Positions 8,730 through 17,817 are shown, counted from the stretch's first letter. The stretch is DNA of 64,000 bases from Caryophanales bacterium UBA6259 (GCA_002441135.1 DJVJ01000014.1:39861-103860), one strand, 5' to 3'. A program made the numbers and translations. Notes: generated from the sequence alone by a model not told the origin.

Positions 8730-9105
8730 TTTTTACACCTTCCTTCTTCTGTGCTACAAATTGTGAAACAAAGCCCGTTAAATAAATTCCTAGCACTATA
8801 CTAATGCCCATGATAATGATTAATGGAATACCATTTTTTAAGAATACGGTTCCTAGTGCCATTAGACCAACGGCGATGGGAATAAAGAAGAATGCTAGAT
8901 GCTTGATCAGTAAATTGGCAGCCTCTTCAACCCAACGAATAGGAATAATCCCTGTTACCAGCAGCAGAAATAATATCATTAATCCCATTACATTTCCGGG
9001 AATTGTCAGGTTTAAAGTTTCAACGATATAAAATCCTATTGTATTTATTATCCATAATATAAACAATTGACCAATAATCATAAACCATGATTTCAAGTAA
9101 TCCAC
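8704..9105 (-). CDS. lrgA: LrgA/CidA-family holin-like protein
   Basis: A small membrane protein (133 residues) with about four helices and the family pattern T-I-P-G-N-V-M-G-L-M-I-L-F-L-L-L followed by IKHLAFFFIPIAVGLM. It is the holin-like partner of LrgB. The GTG at 9105 directly abuts GAGGAA, so a TTG three codons downstream (9096) with better spacing may be the true start. The first gene of a two-gene operon reading away from the hydrogenase cluster. Confidence 0.88.
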   Translation of the reverse strand: MDYLKSWFMIIGQLFILWIINTIGFYIVETLNLTIPGNVMGLMILFLLLVTGIIPIRWVEEAANLLIKHLAFFFIPIAVGLMALGTVFLKNGIPLIIIMGISIVLGIYLTGFVSQFVAQKKEGVKSENNNHSI

Positions 9106-9234
9106 TTCCTCTAGTAGTTAGATTCCATTCTGTTATCCTCTATTATTTTAAATAAGGAAACCTATTAATGCAAAACATTTTAACTATAAAATTAATGAAT
9201 ATTAGTCTAGAAAACAAAATATAGTTTAATTATC

Positions 9235-9270
9235 AAGGTGAAATCATAGGATTTCGCTTATTTTTATTTA
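9235..9270 (+). other. Possible hairpin in the leader of the hyp operon
   Basis: Nine base pairs with one bulged G (AAG-TGAAAT with ATTTCGCTT), loop CATAGG, followed by ATTTTTATTT. It lies between two divergent operons, so if it is a terminator it would attenuate the hyp/hydrogenase operon. It could also be a protein-binding palindrome. Weak evidence. Confidence 0.3.
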
Positions 9271-9285
9271 AAGGATGTTTGTTGA

Positions 9286-9636
9286 ATGCATGAGATGGCA
9301 TTGATGGGAGAAATCATTCGATTAATAGAATCAGACGCTAAAGAAAGAGAGATAAAAAAAGTGGAAAAGGTAGAATTAGTTGTAGGAGATTTAAGTAATG
9401 CATTACCTGATGCATTACAAATGGCTTTTGAATTCTATAAATTACAGGAATTAGATTTTTTAGATTCTAATGTTACATTGTTAATTATTCGAGAGAAAGC
9501 AAAAGCAAAATGTATCTCCTGTGATTTAGAGTACGAGCCTGATTTTCGAATTGCAATCTGTCCAATATGTGATGCTCCTAGTGGTAAATTAATTGCTGGA
9601 GAATCATTTGCAATAAAATCTTATACTGGAATTTAA
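9286..9636 (+). CDS. hypA: Hydrogenase nickel insertion protein HypA
   Basis: HypA delivers nickel to the precursor of the [NiFe] hydrogenase large subunit. The protein is 116 residues, typical, and starts M-H-E-M with the conserved His2 nickel ligand. The zinc site is two C-x2-C pairs, C-I-S-C and C-P-I-C, near residues 76-95. First gene of the hyp-hydrogenase operon; hypB follows 16 bases later. Confidence 0.93.
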   Translation: MHEMALMGEIIRLIESDAKEREIKKVEKVELVVGDLSNALPDALQMAFEFYKLQELDFLDSNVTLLIIREKAKAKCISCDLEYEPDFRIAICPICDAPSGKLIAGESFAIKSYTGI

Positions 9637-9652
9637 TTGGAGGTAGATTCTA

Positions 9653-10312
9653 ATGGAAATAAGGTTAAATCAAGATGTCTATTCCCATAATAATAGCTTG
9701 GCGAATCAGAATAGAGAAGAATTCCAAAGAAGCCATACTTTAGTAATCAATATCATGAGCTCTCCTGGAGCAGGGAAAACAACGCTTTTAGAAAAAACGA
9801 TACAATCTTTGTCTAAAGAGTATCGTATTGCAGTAATTGAAGGAGATTTAGCAACACAAAAGGATGCGGATCGAATTAGATCATTAGGTGCTTATGCTGT
9901 ACAAATCAATACAAATGGAGGATGTCACTTAGATGCAAAAATGGTTGAAAAGGTTCTTCCTGAATTTGATTTAGAGAAGATAGATATCTTATTTATTGAA
10001 AATGTAGGGAATCTTGTATGTCCATCTAAATTTGACTTAGGAGAAACTCACCGTATCGCTGTTTTAAGTGTGCCAGAGGGAAATGACAAAATCCTTAAAT
10101 ATCCGGTAATGTTTCAAAAGACAGAATTAGTGGTAGTAAATAAAACAGATTTAACTCCTTATTTGGAATTTAGTATTGAACAAGCGATTGAAGATTTAAA
10201 AGTAATCAATCCAGAATCGAGGTTAATTCCACTCTCTGCAAAGACGAATGAAGGTATGGAAGAGTGGCTACAGTGGGTTAGGAGTGTATATCAAAAATGC
10301 TCGAAGCAATAA
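9653..10312 (+). CDS. hypB: Hydrogenase nickel incorporation GTPase HypB
   Basis: SIMIBI-class GTPase that works with HypA in nickel insertion. Motifs are the P-loop SSPGAGKTT (about residues 36-44), V-I-E-G-D-L-A-T-Q, the metal-site Cys-His of N-G-G-C-H-L, F-I-E-N-V-G-N-L-V-C-P and the guanine-specificity V-N-K-T-D. There is no N-terminal His-rich stretch, so it is the short form without nickel storage. The stop overlaps the hypF start by 16 bases. Confidence 0.93.
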   Translation: MEIRLNQDVYSHNNSLANQNREEFQRSHTLVINIMSSPGAGKTTLLEKTIQSLSKEYRIAVIEGDLATQKDADRIRSLGAYAVQINTNGGCHLDAKMVEKVLPEFDLEKIDILFIENVGNLVCPSKFDLGETHRIAVLSVPEGNDKILKYPVMFQKTELVVVNKTDLTPYLEFSIEQAIEDLKVINPESRLIPLSAKTNEGMEEWLQWVRSVYQKCSKQ

Positions 10313-12582
10313 GGATTAGTGTTTATGGTAGGGTTCAAGGAGTAGGTTTTCGTCCTTTTATCTACCAGTTAGCAGAGCAGTTTCATATTAACGGAACAGT
10401 TCAAAACAATATGGATGGGGTGCACATAGTTGCAGAGGGAGAGTCTACGAGTTTAAATAAAATGGTTGAAGCAATAAAAACGACCCCTCCTAGACTAGCA
10501 AGAATAGATCATCTAAAAATAGAGAACGTCCAAGTAAATGGCTTTGTTGAGTTTAAGATTATTTCTAGTGATAGAGAGGGAAAGTCTTCTCTTGTAATCC
10601 CGGTTGACGCATCTGTTTGCGAGGATTGTCTAGAAGAATTGAGGAATCCAAATGATTTTCGTTACCAATATCCATTTATTAATTGCACTCAATGTGGTCC
10701 ACGATATACGATTATTTCGGAATTACCCTATGATCGTCCTTACACTTCGATGAAAGAGTTTCAGCTCTGTGATTATTGTAAAGAAGAGTATGAAAATCCT
10801 TTTAATCGACGTCATCATGCTCAGCCCATCGCATGTCCAACCTGTGGCCCCACAGTTACCTTATTAAATAAAGATGGAGAAGAATTAGCAACTCACTCTA
10901 AAGCCATTAATATGGCACAATTGCTCTTAAAAGCAGGTGAAATTATCGCGATAAAAGGGCTAGGAGGGTATCATCTTGCCTGTGATTCTACTAATGAAAA
11001 AGCAATAATAACCTTAAGAGAAAGAAAAAAACGTCTAAATCGTCCTCTAGCCATTATGGTTCCCACACTAGAAGCAGCAAAAGAATGGGGTGTTATTTCT
11101 GAGATAGAAGAAAAGGTTCTTAAATCTGCAGCAGCCCCTATTGTGATATTAAAACAAAAAGAAAACACTAACTTTCCACTACAAGCATTGGCTCCTAACT
11201 TAAAATCTATTGGTGTAATGCTAGCATACACTCCTCTCCACTATTTACTCTTTGAAAATAGTAATCTACATTCTCTAGTGATGACTAGTGCAAATTCATC
11301 AGGGTTACCAATTTTATATAAAGAAGATCAACTCTCCACTATTAAGGATATTGCTGACTATGTTTTAACAAATAATCGTGAAATTCTGCATCCTCTAGAT
11401 GATTCTGTCGTGCGGGTTGTGGAACAAAAACTTTATTATATTAGACGTTCTCGTGGCTATGTACCAGATCCTATTATCACTACTCAAAAGGTCCATAATA
11501 TAGTGGCATTAGGTAGTTTACAAAAAAACACCTTTGCGATTGGCAGGGAAAATCAAATATTTGTAGGCCCTCATATTGGGGATATGGAGCACGTTGAGGT
11601 GACCGATTTTTCAAAAAACGAGTTGAAGCATTTATTAAGATGGCTGGAAGTAGAGCCTAAAAAAATAGCAATAGATAAGCACCCTCATTTTAAATTATGG
11701 GAAATTGCGAAGGCTGCTCAATTAATTCCTGTTCAGCATCATCATGCACATCATGTCTCTTGTATGGAGGATAACCAATTAATAGAACCTGTTTTTGGAA
11801 TCATCTTAGACGGAACAGGCTTTGGTGAGGATGGCCATATTTGGGGCTTTGAGATTTTATTTGGTGATGCAAAGAAATATCAAAGGCTTGCTCATTTAAA
11901 ATATACGCCACTTCCAGGGGGAGATTATGCCATCAAAGAGCCATGGCGTAACGCAGTAGGAATGTTAATTAGTTATCTTGGAGAAGAAGGAAAGAATTTA
12001 GCAAAGCGATTGTTTTTCGGTAAAGAAAATGAAATTGATATTTTAAATAATATGATGAATAAAAAGGTGAATTCTCCTTTAGCAGGGTCATGTGGACGTC
12101 TTTTTGATGCGGTTAGTGCTATTTTAGGGATCTGTGATAAAGCAACCTATGAAGGGGAACCAGCAATACGCTTATCAGAATTAATGCCATTGAATATAGA
12201 GTATAGAGGGATAGAAATAAATACGTATCCTTACCAAATTTCTGAAAATAGCCACAAAGAATTAGAAATTGATTTTTCTATGATGCTTCGAACCATTGTA
12301 CAAGAGCATTTAGCGAAAAGATCTTTGATAGAAATAGTTGAAGCCTTTCACCAAACCGTTGTAATGGCGATTGTAAATGCGATGGAAGTTCTGTCAGGTC
12401 AGAATCCATTACTGAATAAGCAGGTGGTATTATCTGGTGGAAGCTTTCAAAACCCCTATCTATTAATCCAAATTCGGAAAGAATTAACAAATCGAGGATT
12501 TCAAGTATTTACTCATAACACAATACCAAGCAATGATGGGGGCATCGCGCTAGGACAACTCATTATTGCTGCAAATCGTTGA
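10297..12582 (+). CDS. hypF: Carbamoyltransferase HypF
   Basis: HypF (761 residues, full length) uses carbamoyl phosphate and ATP to load a thiocarbamoyl group onto HypE, the source of the cyanide ligands of the [NiFe] centre. Domains in order: acylphosphatase-like (GRVQGVGFRPFI, about residues 10-21), two C-x2-C-x18-C-x2-C zinc fingers (about 106-185), a YrdC-like domain (AIKGLGGYHLACD; PLAIMVP) and a C-terminal Kae1-like domain with the metal-binding HHHAHH and a late V-V-L-S-G-G-S-F-Q-N loop. All key motifs are intact. Confidence 0.95.
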   Translation: MLEAIRISVYGRVQGVGFRPFIYQLAEQFHINGTVQNNMDGVHIVAEGESTSLNKMVEAIKTTPPRLARIDHLKIENVQVNGFVEFKIISSDREGKSSLVIPVDASVCEDCLEELRNPNDFRYQYPFINCTQCGPRYTIISELPYDRPYTSMKEFQLCDYCKEEYENPFNRRHHAQPIACPTCGPTVTLLNKDGEELATHSKAINMAQLLLKAGEIIAIKGLGGYHLACDSTNEKAIITLRERKKRLNRPLAIMVPTLEAAKEWGVISEIEEKVLKSAAAPIVILKQKENTNFPLQALAPNLKSIGVMLAYTPLHYLLFENSNLHSLVMTSANSSGLPILYKEDQLSTIKDIADYVLTNNREILHPLDDSVVRVVEQKLYYIRRSRGYVPDPIITTQKVHNIVALGSLQKNTFAIGRENQIFVGPHIGDMEHVEVTDFSKNELKHLLRWLEVEPKKIAIDKHPHFKLWEIAKAAQLIPVQHHHAHHVSCMEDNQLIEPVFGIILDGTGFGEDGHIWGFEILFGDAKKYQRLAHLKYTPLPGGDYAIKEPWRNAVGMLISYLGEEGKNLAKRLFFGKENEIDILNNMMNKKVNSPLAGSCGRLFDAVSAILGICDKATYEGEPAIRLSELMPLNIEYRGIEINTYPYQISENSHKELEIDFSMMLRTIVQEHLAKRSLIEIVEAFHQTVVMAIVNAMEVLSGQNPLLNKQVVLSGGSFQNPYLLIQIRKELTNRGFQVFTHNTIPSNDGGIALGQLIIAANR

Positions 12583-12619
12583 TAACCGATTTGTTGATGG
12601 TTAAGAGAGGAGGATTTGT

Positions 12620-12847
12620 ATGTGTATCGGAGTTCCTGCGAGAGTGATAGAAAAAGATGAATTTACAGCTTTAGTAGATGTACTTGGTTCAAAAATGAGG
12701 GTGGGGATTATCTTTGTCCCAGAGGTAATCCCTGGAGAATATGTCCTCATTCACGCTGGGCAAGCAATGACGATTGTTGATGAAGAATATGCAAAGCAAA
12801 GCATGGAGGAATGGAGGAAAATAGCAGATGCAAAAGGTTTTGACTGA
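12620..12847 (+). CDS. hypC: Hydrogenase assembly chaperone HypC
   Basis: A 75-residue HypC/HybG-type chaperone that carries the Fe(CN)2CO group with HypD and hands it to the large subunit. The essential N-terminal Met-Cys (M-C-I-G-V-P) and G-E-Y-V-L-I-H-A-G-Q-A are present. The end overlaps hypD by 20 bases, suggesting coupled translation of the two partner proteins. Confidence 0.93.
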   Translation: MCIGVPARVIEKDEFTALVDVLGSKMRVGIIFVPEVIPGEYVLIHAGQAMTIVDEEYAKQSMEEWRKIADAKGFD

Positions 12848-13940
12848 AGCCTCTAATCCAGAATTAGCACGTAAAATAATCAAACAGATACAAAAGCTAT
12901 CATTGACCTATAAAGAAAAAAACGGCCGGATTCCTGCATTAATGGAGGTATGTGGCTCCCATACGATGGCATTAGCTCGTACTGGAATAAAAAGAATTCT
13001 ACATGAGGATGTGCGATTAATTTCAGGTCCAGGATGCCCAGTTTGTGTTACTGATCAAAAATCAATTGACAGTATGATTGAATTAGCCAAACAAAAAAAT
13101 AGAATCGTTTGCACCTTTGGCGACATGATGAGAGTTCCTGGTTCTAAAGGCTCTTTAACCAAAGCTAAAAGTGAAGGAAGCGATATTCGAGTAGTTTATT
13201 CTCCGACTGATGCGGTACAAATCGCGAAACAGAATCCCACCAAGGAAGTTATTTTTCTAGGAATTGGCTTTGAAACCACAATCCCAGTCTTACTTGCTGC
13301 AATCCAAATGGCTGAACAAGAAAAAGTAGCCAATTTTTCCATGTGGTTAAATACTAAATTAATTGAGCCAATCCTAACATATCTTTTAGATACAGGTGAA
13401 GTAAATATCGATGGTTTTATCTTACCAGGGCATGTTTCGATGATTATTGGAGAGGAAAGCTATCAATTTTTAATAGAGCAGTATAAAATCCCAGGTGTTA
13501 TTAGTGGATTTGAAGCCGTGGAAATGTTAAGTAGTATTTACAAATTGTTAAAAATGTTAATTAAAGAAGAAGCTTTTATTGAAAATGATTATCGTAGTGT
13601 TGTGAGTTATTCAGGTAATCTTATTGCAAAGAAGATGATGAGTACCTATCTTCAGCCAATAGATGAGGCTTGGCGAGGAATTGGAGTTATAAAGAATAGT
13701 GGTTTACGTTTTAAGGATCACTATCAGCATTTTGATGCTAAAAAGAAGTTTAATATTGAAGTAGCAGAGCCAGTAAAGACAAAATGTCGATGTGGTGAAA
13801 TTATTCGAGGATTAATTTTGCCAGAGGAGTGTTCATTATTTGGAACTGCTTGCACTCCAATCAAGCCAATTGGACCTTGCATGGTATCTAGTGAGGGAAC
13901 CTGTGCGGCTCATTATACTTATCTTCGGGAGGTGAATTAA
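12828..13940 (+). CDS. hypD: Hydrogenase Fe-cofactor scaffold HypD
   Basis: HypD (370 residues) is the iron-sulfur scaffold on which Fe(CN)2CO is built with HypC and HypE. Signatures: MEVCGSHT (about residue 40), SGPGCPVCVT, FGDMMRVPGS, GIGFETT and LPGHVS. The C-terminal [4Fe-4S] region contains K-C-R-C-G-E, P-E-E-C, G-T-A-C-T-P and G-P-C-M-V-S-S-E-G-T-C. The stop and the hypE start share one base (TAATG). Confidence 0.95.
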   Translation: MQKVLTEASNPELARKIIKQIQKLSLTYKEKNGRIPALMEVCGSHTMALARTGIKRILHEDVRLISGPGCPVCVTDQKSIDSMIELAKQKNRIVCTFGDMMRVPGSKGSLTKAKSEGSDIRVVYSPTDAVQIAKQNPTKEVIFLGIGFETTIPVLLAAIQMAEQEKVANFSMWLNTKLIEPILTYLLDTGEVNIDGFILPGHVSMIIGEESYQFLIEQYKIPGVISGFEAVEMLSSIYKLLKMLIKEEAFIENDYRSVVSYSGNLIAKKMMSTYLQPIDEAWRGIGVIKNSGLRFKDHYQHFDAKKKFNIEVAEPVKTKCRCGEIIRGLILPEECSLFGTACTPIKPIGPCMVSSEGTCAAHYTYLREVN

Positions 13941-14941
13941 TGGAAGAAAGGATCAGCTTAGCACATGGGGATGGCGGAGAGTTAGCCAATCAGCTGATAA
14001 AGGAGCTGTTTATTGAAGCCTTTGGACATAGAGAAGAAGCAAAGCTGGATGCGGCGATACTTTCTCTAAAAGCGGAGAAAATCGCGATTTCTACGGATAG
14101 CTTTGTGGTTCATCCAATTTTCTTTCCGGGAGGGAACATTGGAAAATTAGCGGTGACCGGAACAGTGAATGACCTTGCAGTAAGTGGAGCGGTTCCTCTT
14201 TATTTAACCGTTGGATTTATCATCGAGGAAGGTTTATCAATTTATGAATTAAGAGAAATTGTCAATTCAATTGCCGCAGAGGCTAAAAAAGCACAGGTGA
14301 AAATCATTGCTGGAGATACAAAGGTAGTAGAAAAGGGCAAAGCAGAGGGGGTGTACATCAATACAACAGGTCTTGGTGTTATCAATAGACAACAGCTTCA
14401 TCCTGAAACGATAACAGTAGGGGATTCCGTCATTATTAGTGGAACCATAGGAGATCATGCCATCGCCATTCTTTCCGCTAGAGGAGAATTAGGGATACAA
14501 ACAGATTTAGAAAGTGATTGTGCCTCTCTAAACCTGATGATTCAGAATGTCCTTCAATCAACAGAACACGTAAAAATCATGAGGGATCCAACTAGAGGAG
14601 GTCTTGCCACAAGCTTAGTAGAAATTAGTGAAGATTTTAATGTGACAATAGAACTTGAGGAAACAAGTTTACCGATAAAAGAACAGGTCGATGGAGTATG
14701 TCAGATTTTAGGGTACGAGCCGATTTATTTAGCCAATGAAGGGAAGGTGATTTTTATTGTGGATTCAAAAGATGAGCAACTAGTACTATCCATTCTTCAA
14801 CAGCACCCATTAGGGAAAAATGCAAGAGTAATCGGAAAGGTAAAGGAGAACACAAAAAGTGGTTTATTAATGCGTACAGCATTAGGTAGTACTAGGCGAT
14901 TAGATCGATTAACAGGGATTCTATTACCAAGAATTTGCTAG
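13940..14941 (+). CDS. hypE: Carbamoyl dehydratase HypE
   Basis: HypE (333 residues) dehydrates the thiocarboxamide on its last cysteine to a thiocyanate, which provides the cyanide ligand. It has the AIR-synthase fold with N-terminal HGDGG, ISTDSFVV, TGTVNDLAVSGA, IAGDTKVVEKG and RDPTRGGLA. It ends exactly in the conserved P-R-I-C, so the functional C-terminus is intact. An 83-base gap with a new strong ribosome binding site separates it from the b5-like gene. Confidence 0.95.
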   Translation: MEERISLAHGDGGELANQLIKELFIEAFGHREEAKLDAAILSLKAEKIAISTDSFVVHPIFFPGGNIGKLAVTGTVNDLAVSGAVPLYLTVGFIIEEGLSIYELREIVNSIAAEAKKAQVKIIAGDTKVVEKGKAEGVYINTTGLGVINRQQLHPETITVGDSVIISGTIGDHAIAILSARGELGIQTDLESDCASLNLMIQNVLQSTEHVKIMRDPTRGGLATSLVEISEDFNVTIELEETSLPIKEQVDGVCQILGYEPIYLANEGKVIFIVDSKDEQLVLSILQQHPLGKNARVIGKVKENTKSGLLMRTALGSTRRLDRLTGILLPRIC

Positions 14942-15024
14942 TTTGAAGGAAAATATAGAACAATTAGAAAGACTACCGAATATTATGGGCTATAGAAGAA
15001 TAGAGCTTTAAGGAGGACTTTCTA

Positions 15025-15498
15025 ATGCAGAATAACAGAATTCAAATGATACAATTCGAAATTAATTATACAACGAATGAAGTAAATAACTACATGCGGA
15101 TGCTATACCAAGTTGGAGATATTTACAATAAAAACATCCTATTAAACCATTTATGGGAGAAGGTAAACTATTTAGGATATTTAAACCAATTGATGACCAC
15201 CTATATTCCTCAATCCCAACTTCCACAAAAACCTTCGCCAACTGTTCCTAATATAACTGTTCCTAATAAGACCTTCACAAAAGAAGAACTTGCCAAAGTT
15301 ACTGGTAAAAATGGAAATCCCGCTTATATTGCTGTAAATGGGGTTGTTTACGATGTTACCAATAATGCAGCATGGGCTGCAGCAACTCATTTTGGCTTGT
15401 CTGCTGGAAATGACCTTACACAGGAGTTTAAATCCTGTCATCCGAGCGGGCAAAGAATATTGGATCAATTATCTGTTGTTGGGAGGCTGGTATTATAA
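15025..15498 (+). CDS. Cytochrome b5-like haem protein of the hydrogenase operon
   Basis: A 157-residue soluble protein. The C-terminal half (about residues 85-157) is a cytochrome b5-like haem/steroid-binding domain: FTKEELAKVTGKNGNPAYIA, VNGVVYDVT, then ATHFGLSAGNDLTQEF and SCHPSG, whose two histidines are the expected haem ligands. The N-terminal 70 residues look helical and do not resemble anything I know; a Pro-rich linker joins the parts. There is no signal peptide or membrane helix. Placed between hypE and the small subunit and overlapping the latter, it is the likely electron acceptor of the hydrogenase (inference). No HupC/HyaC-type cytochrome b is present. Confidence 0.8.
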   Translation: MQNNRIQMIQFEINYTTNEVNNYMRMLYQVGDIYNKNILLNHLWEKVNYLGYLNQLMTTYIPQSQLPQKPSPTVPNITVPNKTFTKEELAKVTGKNGNPAYIAVNGVVYDVTNNAAWAAATHFGLSAGNDLTQEFKSCHPSGQRILDQLSVVGRLVL

Positions 15499-16397
15499 AA
15501 CGGGAAATTTTACCTCCAGAAGTAAATCAGCAGTGTTCCACTGCAAAGGGAATTATTCAGACCACCATTGCTGCTATTAACCAAAGTAAAATAACAAAGA
15601 AAAAACTAGTTTGGCTTGAATTAACAGGGTGCTCCGGAAATATTATTTCACTATTAAATGGTACAAATCCAGATGTTGAATTTCTTATTACTACAATGAC
15701 AGAGCTTGTTTATAGTAATAGTTTAATGGCTGCTGAAGGGGAAAGAGCAATCCAAAAATTGATGGATTTAGTAAATAGTGATGAAGAGTTTATTCTTGCA
15801 GTAGAAGGAGCAATCGCCACTAAAAATGATGGTTTATTTAATATTATTGGTCGGTGGCAAGGGGAGCCATTGACAGCGTTAAAGGCGGCCAAAATGTTAG
15901 GTGAAAAAGCGATGCATATTATTGCTGTCGGTGCCTGTGCAACACATGGAGGTTTTTCTGCAGCTAAACCAAATCCTTCTGGTTCTGTTGGCTTGCAAAC
16001 CATTTTACCAGATAAAAAAGTGATTAAGCTTCCAGGATGTCCAACCCATCCAGATTGGTTTTTAGGAACCCTAGCAAGTCTTCTGATGTACGGAGAAATT
16101 GAATTAGACCGCCGAGATCGTCCTCTTTTATTTTACAGTACTACCATTCATGATCGTTGTCCAAGAAGGACCTATTTTAATCAAGGAATTTTTGCCAAAA
16201 AGCTAGGAGAAAAAACTTGTCTATTTAAATTAGGCTGCCGTGGTCCTGTTACTAGAACGGACTGTCCTACTAGACAATGGGATGGTTATGTCAATTGGCC
16301 AATTGGAGCAGATACGCCATGTATCGGTTGTGCGCAATTTGGATTTCCGGACCAAATGTCACCTTTTATAAGTTTTGATACAACGGAGGAATCATAA
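15492..16397 (+). CDS. [NiFe] hydrogenase small subunit (non-ATG start)
   Basis: The electron-transfer subunit with three Fe-S clusters. The first ATG in frame (15696) lies after the conserved N-terminus: upstream the same frame encodes VWLELTGCSGNIISLLN (residues 40-56), the proximal-cluster region. The frame is open back to a stop at 15429. It contains no ATG, GTG or TTG in that interval, so I place the start at ATT 15492 (301 residues; ATA 15495 and CTG 15435 are alternatives). GGGAGG at 15481-15486 fits, and the b5 gene stops at 15498. The second proximal Cys is Asn (C-S-G-N), as I recall for group 2a HupS proteins. Other motifs: VGACATHGG, LPGCPTHPDW, HDRCPR, LGCRGP and CIGC. No Tat signal or anchor helix, so cytoplasmic. 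Confidence 0.85.
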   Translation: MIKREILPPEVNQQCSTAKGIIQTTIAAINQSKITKKKLVWLELTGCSGNIISLLNGTNPDVEFLITTMTELVYSNSLMAAEGERAIQKLMDLVNSDEEFILAVEGAIATKNDGLFNIIGRWQGEPLTALKAAKMLGEKAMHIIAVGACATHGGFSAAKPNPSGSVGLQTILPDKKVIKLPGCPTHPDWFLGTLASLLMYGEIELDRRDRPLLFYSTTIHDRCPRRTYFNQGIFAKKLGEKTCLFKLGCRGPVTRTDCPTRQWDGYVNWPIGADTPCIGCAQFGFPDQMSPFISFDTTEES

Positions 16398-17816
16398 ATG
16401 GAAAAGATTATTGTGAACCCCGTAACGAGAATTAGTGGATTTATGGAAATTGAAGTCCATGTTGAAAATAATGTAGTTGTGGATGCACAAACAAAAGGAC
16501 TACTGCTAAGAGGCTTTGAGCAAATGTTAGTTGGTAGAAGTCCTTTCGACGCGGTTTATTTTACTCAACGAATTTGTGGTATTTGTTCAACTGCTCATGC
16601 AATGGCCTCTTCTTTAGCGTTAGAGGATGCATTACATATTCAAGTATCTGAACAAGGCAAATATTTACGAGATATACTGCATGGATGTGAATTCCTACAA
16701 AACCATATCCGACATTTTTACCAATATACCGTACCAGATTATGTGAAGCTACCAACGGTTCATCCTCTTGATAATGAACATGATGATTATCGATTGCCAG
16801 AAAAAATTAACAAGAGAATTTCGGATAATTATTTTAAATCGTTAAAGGTTAGTCGTTTGGCTCATGAAATGTTAAGTGTATTAGGGGGAAAAGCTCCTCA
16901 TAATCATGGGATCTTTGTTGGAGGAATTGCTGCTGCAGCAACAACCGATAAGATTATAAAGATGAAATCCTTACTTCAGGAGATTTTAGTTTTTATAAAT
17001 GAGCAGATGCTTCCTGATGCTTATTCCATTGCAGAATATTATCCAGATTATTTTAAAATGGGAAATAGCTTTGGAAATCTCTTGAGCTTCGGAGTCTTTA
17101 ACCACTATAAGGAATTAGGAACTCTATATGTTGATCCTCTTGTATTTACTGTGAATAAGGATGGAAAAGGAGGTATTATTAAACCATTTAACCAGAAGAA
17201 TTTAACAGAGAATATTGATTATTCTTGGTATAAAGGGGCGAAGAATGAATATACCCCAACAGAAATTACTACTACACCCGATATGAGTAATCCAAAAGCT
17301 TATTCCTGGGTTAAGGCACCTAGATATAACAATCTTCCTTACGAGGTTGGACCACTCGCAAGATTATGGCTTACTGGAGAATACCGGAATGGACTTTCTG
17401 CGATGGATCGTACATTAGCTCGTGCAATTGAAGCGAAGAAGATTGCAGAGATATTAACAATATTACTTGATTCACTCCTTCCAAACATTTTTGTTCAAGA
17501 AAAGTATGAAGCTCCGCAGCATGCAGAGGGCTCTGGCTTGATTGATACAACAAGAGGTGCGCTTGGGCACTGGTTAAAAATCGAAAATAAAGTCATTTCT
17601 TTTTATCAAATAATTACCCCTTCAGCATGGGATTTTTCTACAAGGGACACAAACTATCGAGGCACTGCTGAGGAGGCGGTAATTGGTACAAAAATCAGGG
17701 ATATGAAGCAGCCAGTAGAACTTGGACGTATTCTTCGCTCCTTTGATCCATGTATGTCTTGTGCAACCCATGTTTATAGTCCAGGACATGAAACAACCAC
17801 AATAAGGATTTTATAA
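16398..17816 (+). CDS. [NiFe] hydrogenase large subunit
   Basis: The catalytic subunit (472 residues) holding the Ni-Fe centre. The N-terminal ligand pair is in RICGICSTAH (Cys60, Cys63) and the C-terminal pair in DPCMSCATH (Cys452, Cys455, His458). The 14 residues after His458 form the tail that the maturation protease removes after nickel insertion. Other conserved pieces: NPVTRISGFMEIEV, HNHGIFVGGI, TTRGALGHW. It starts directly after the small subunit stop, with GGAGG upstream, so the subunits are made together. By sequence it is an H2-uptake type; the subgroup needs classification. Confidence 0.95.
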   Translation: MEKIIVNPVTRISGFMEIEVHVENNVVVDAQTKGLLLRGFEQMLVGRSPFDAVYFTQRICGICSTAHAMASSLALEDALHIQVSEQGKYLRDILHGCEFLQNHIRHFYQYTVPDYVKLPTVHPLDNEHDDYRLPEKINKRISDNYFKSLKVSRLAHEMLSVLGGKAPHNHGIFVGGIAAAATTDKIIKMKSLLQEILVFINEQMLPDAYSIAEYYPDYFKMGNSFGNLLSFGVFNHYKELGTLYVDPLVFTVNKDGKGGIIKPFNQKNLTENIDYSWYKGAKNEYTPTEITTTPDMSNPKAYSWVKAPRYNNLPYEVGPLARLWLTGEYRNGLSAMDRTLARAIEAKKIAEILTILLDSLLPNIFVQEKYEAPQHAEGSGLIDTTRGALGHWLKIENKVISFYQIITPSAWDFSTRDTNYRGTAEEAVIGTKIRDMKQPVELGRILRSFDPCMSCATHVYSPGHETTTIRIL

Positions 17817-17817
17817 A

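Noticed and set aside
15696..16397. Small subunit starting at the first ATG
   Set aside because: That start drops the conserved W-L-E...C-S-G-N region that is encoded in the same open frame just upstream, so the protein would lose its proximal cluster.
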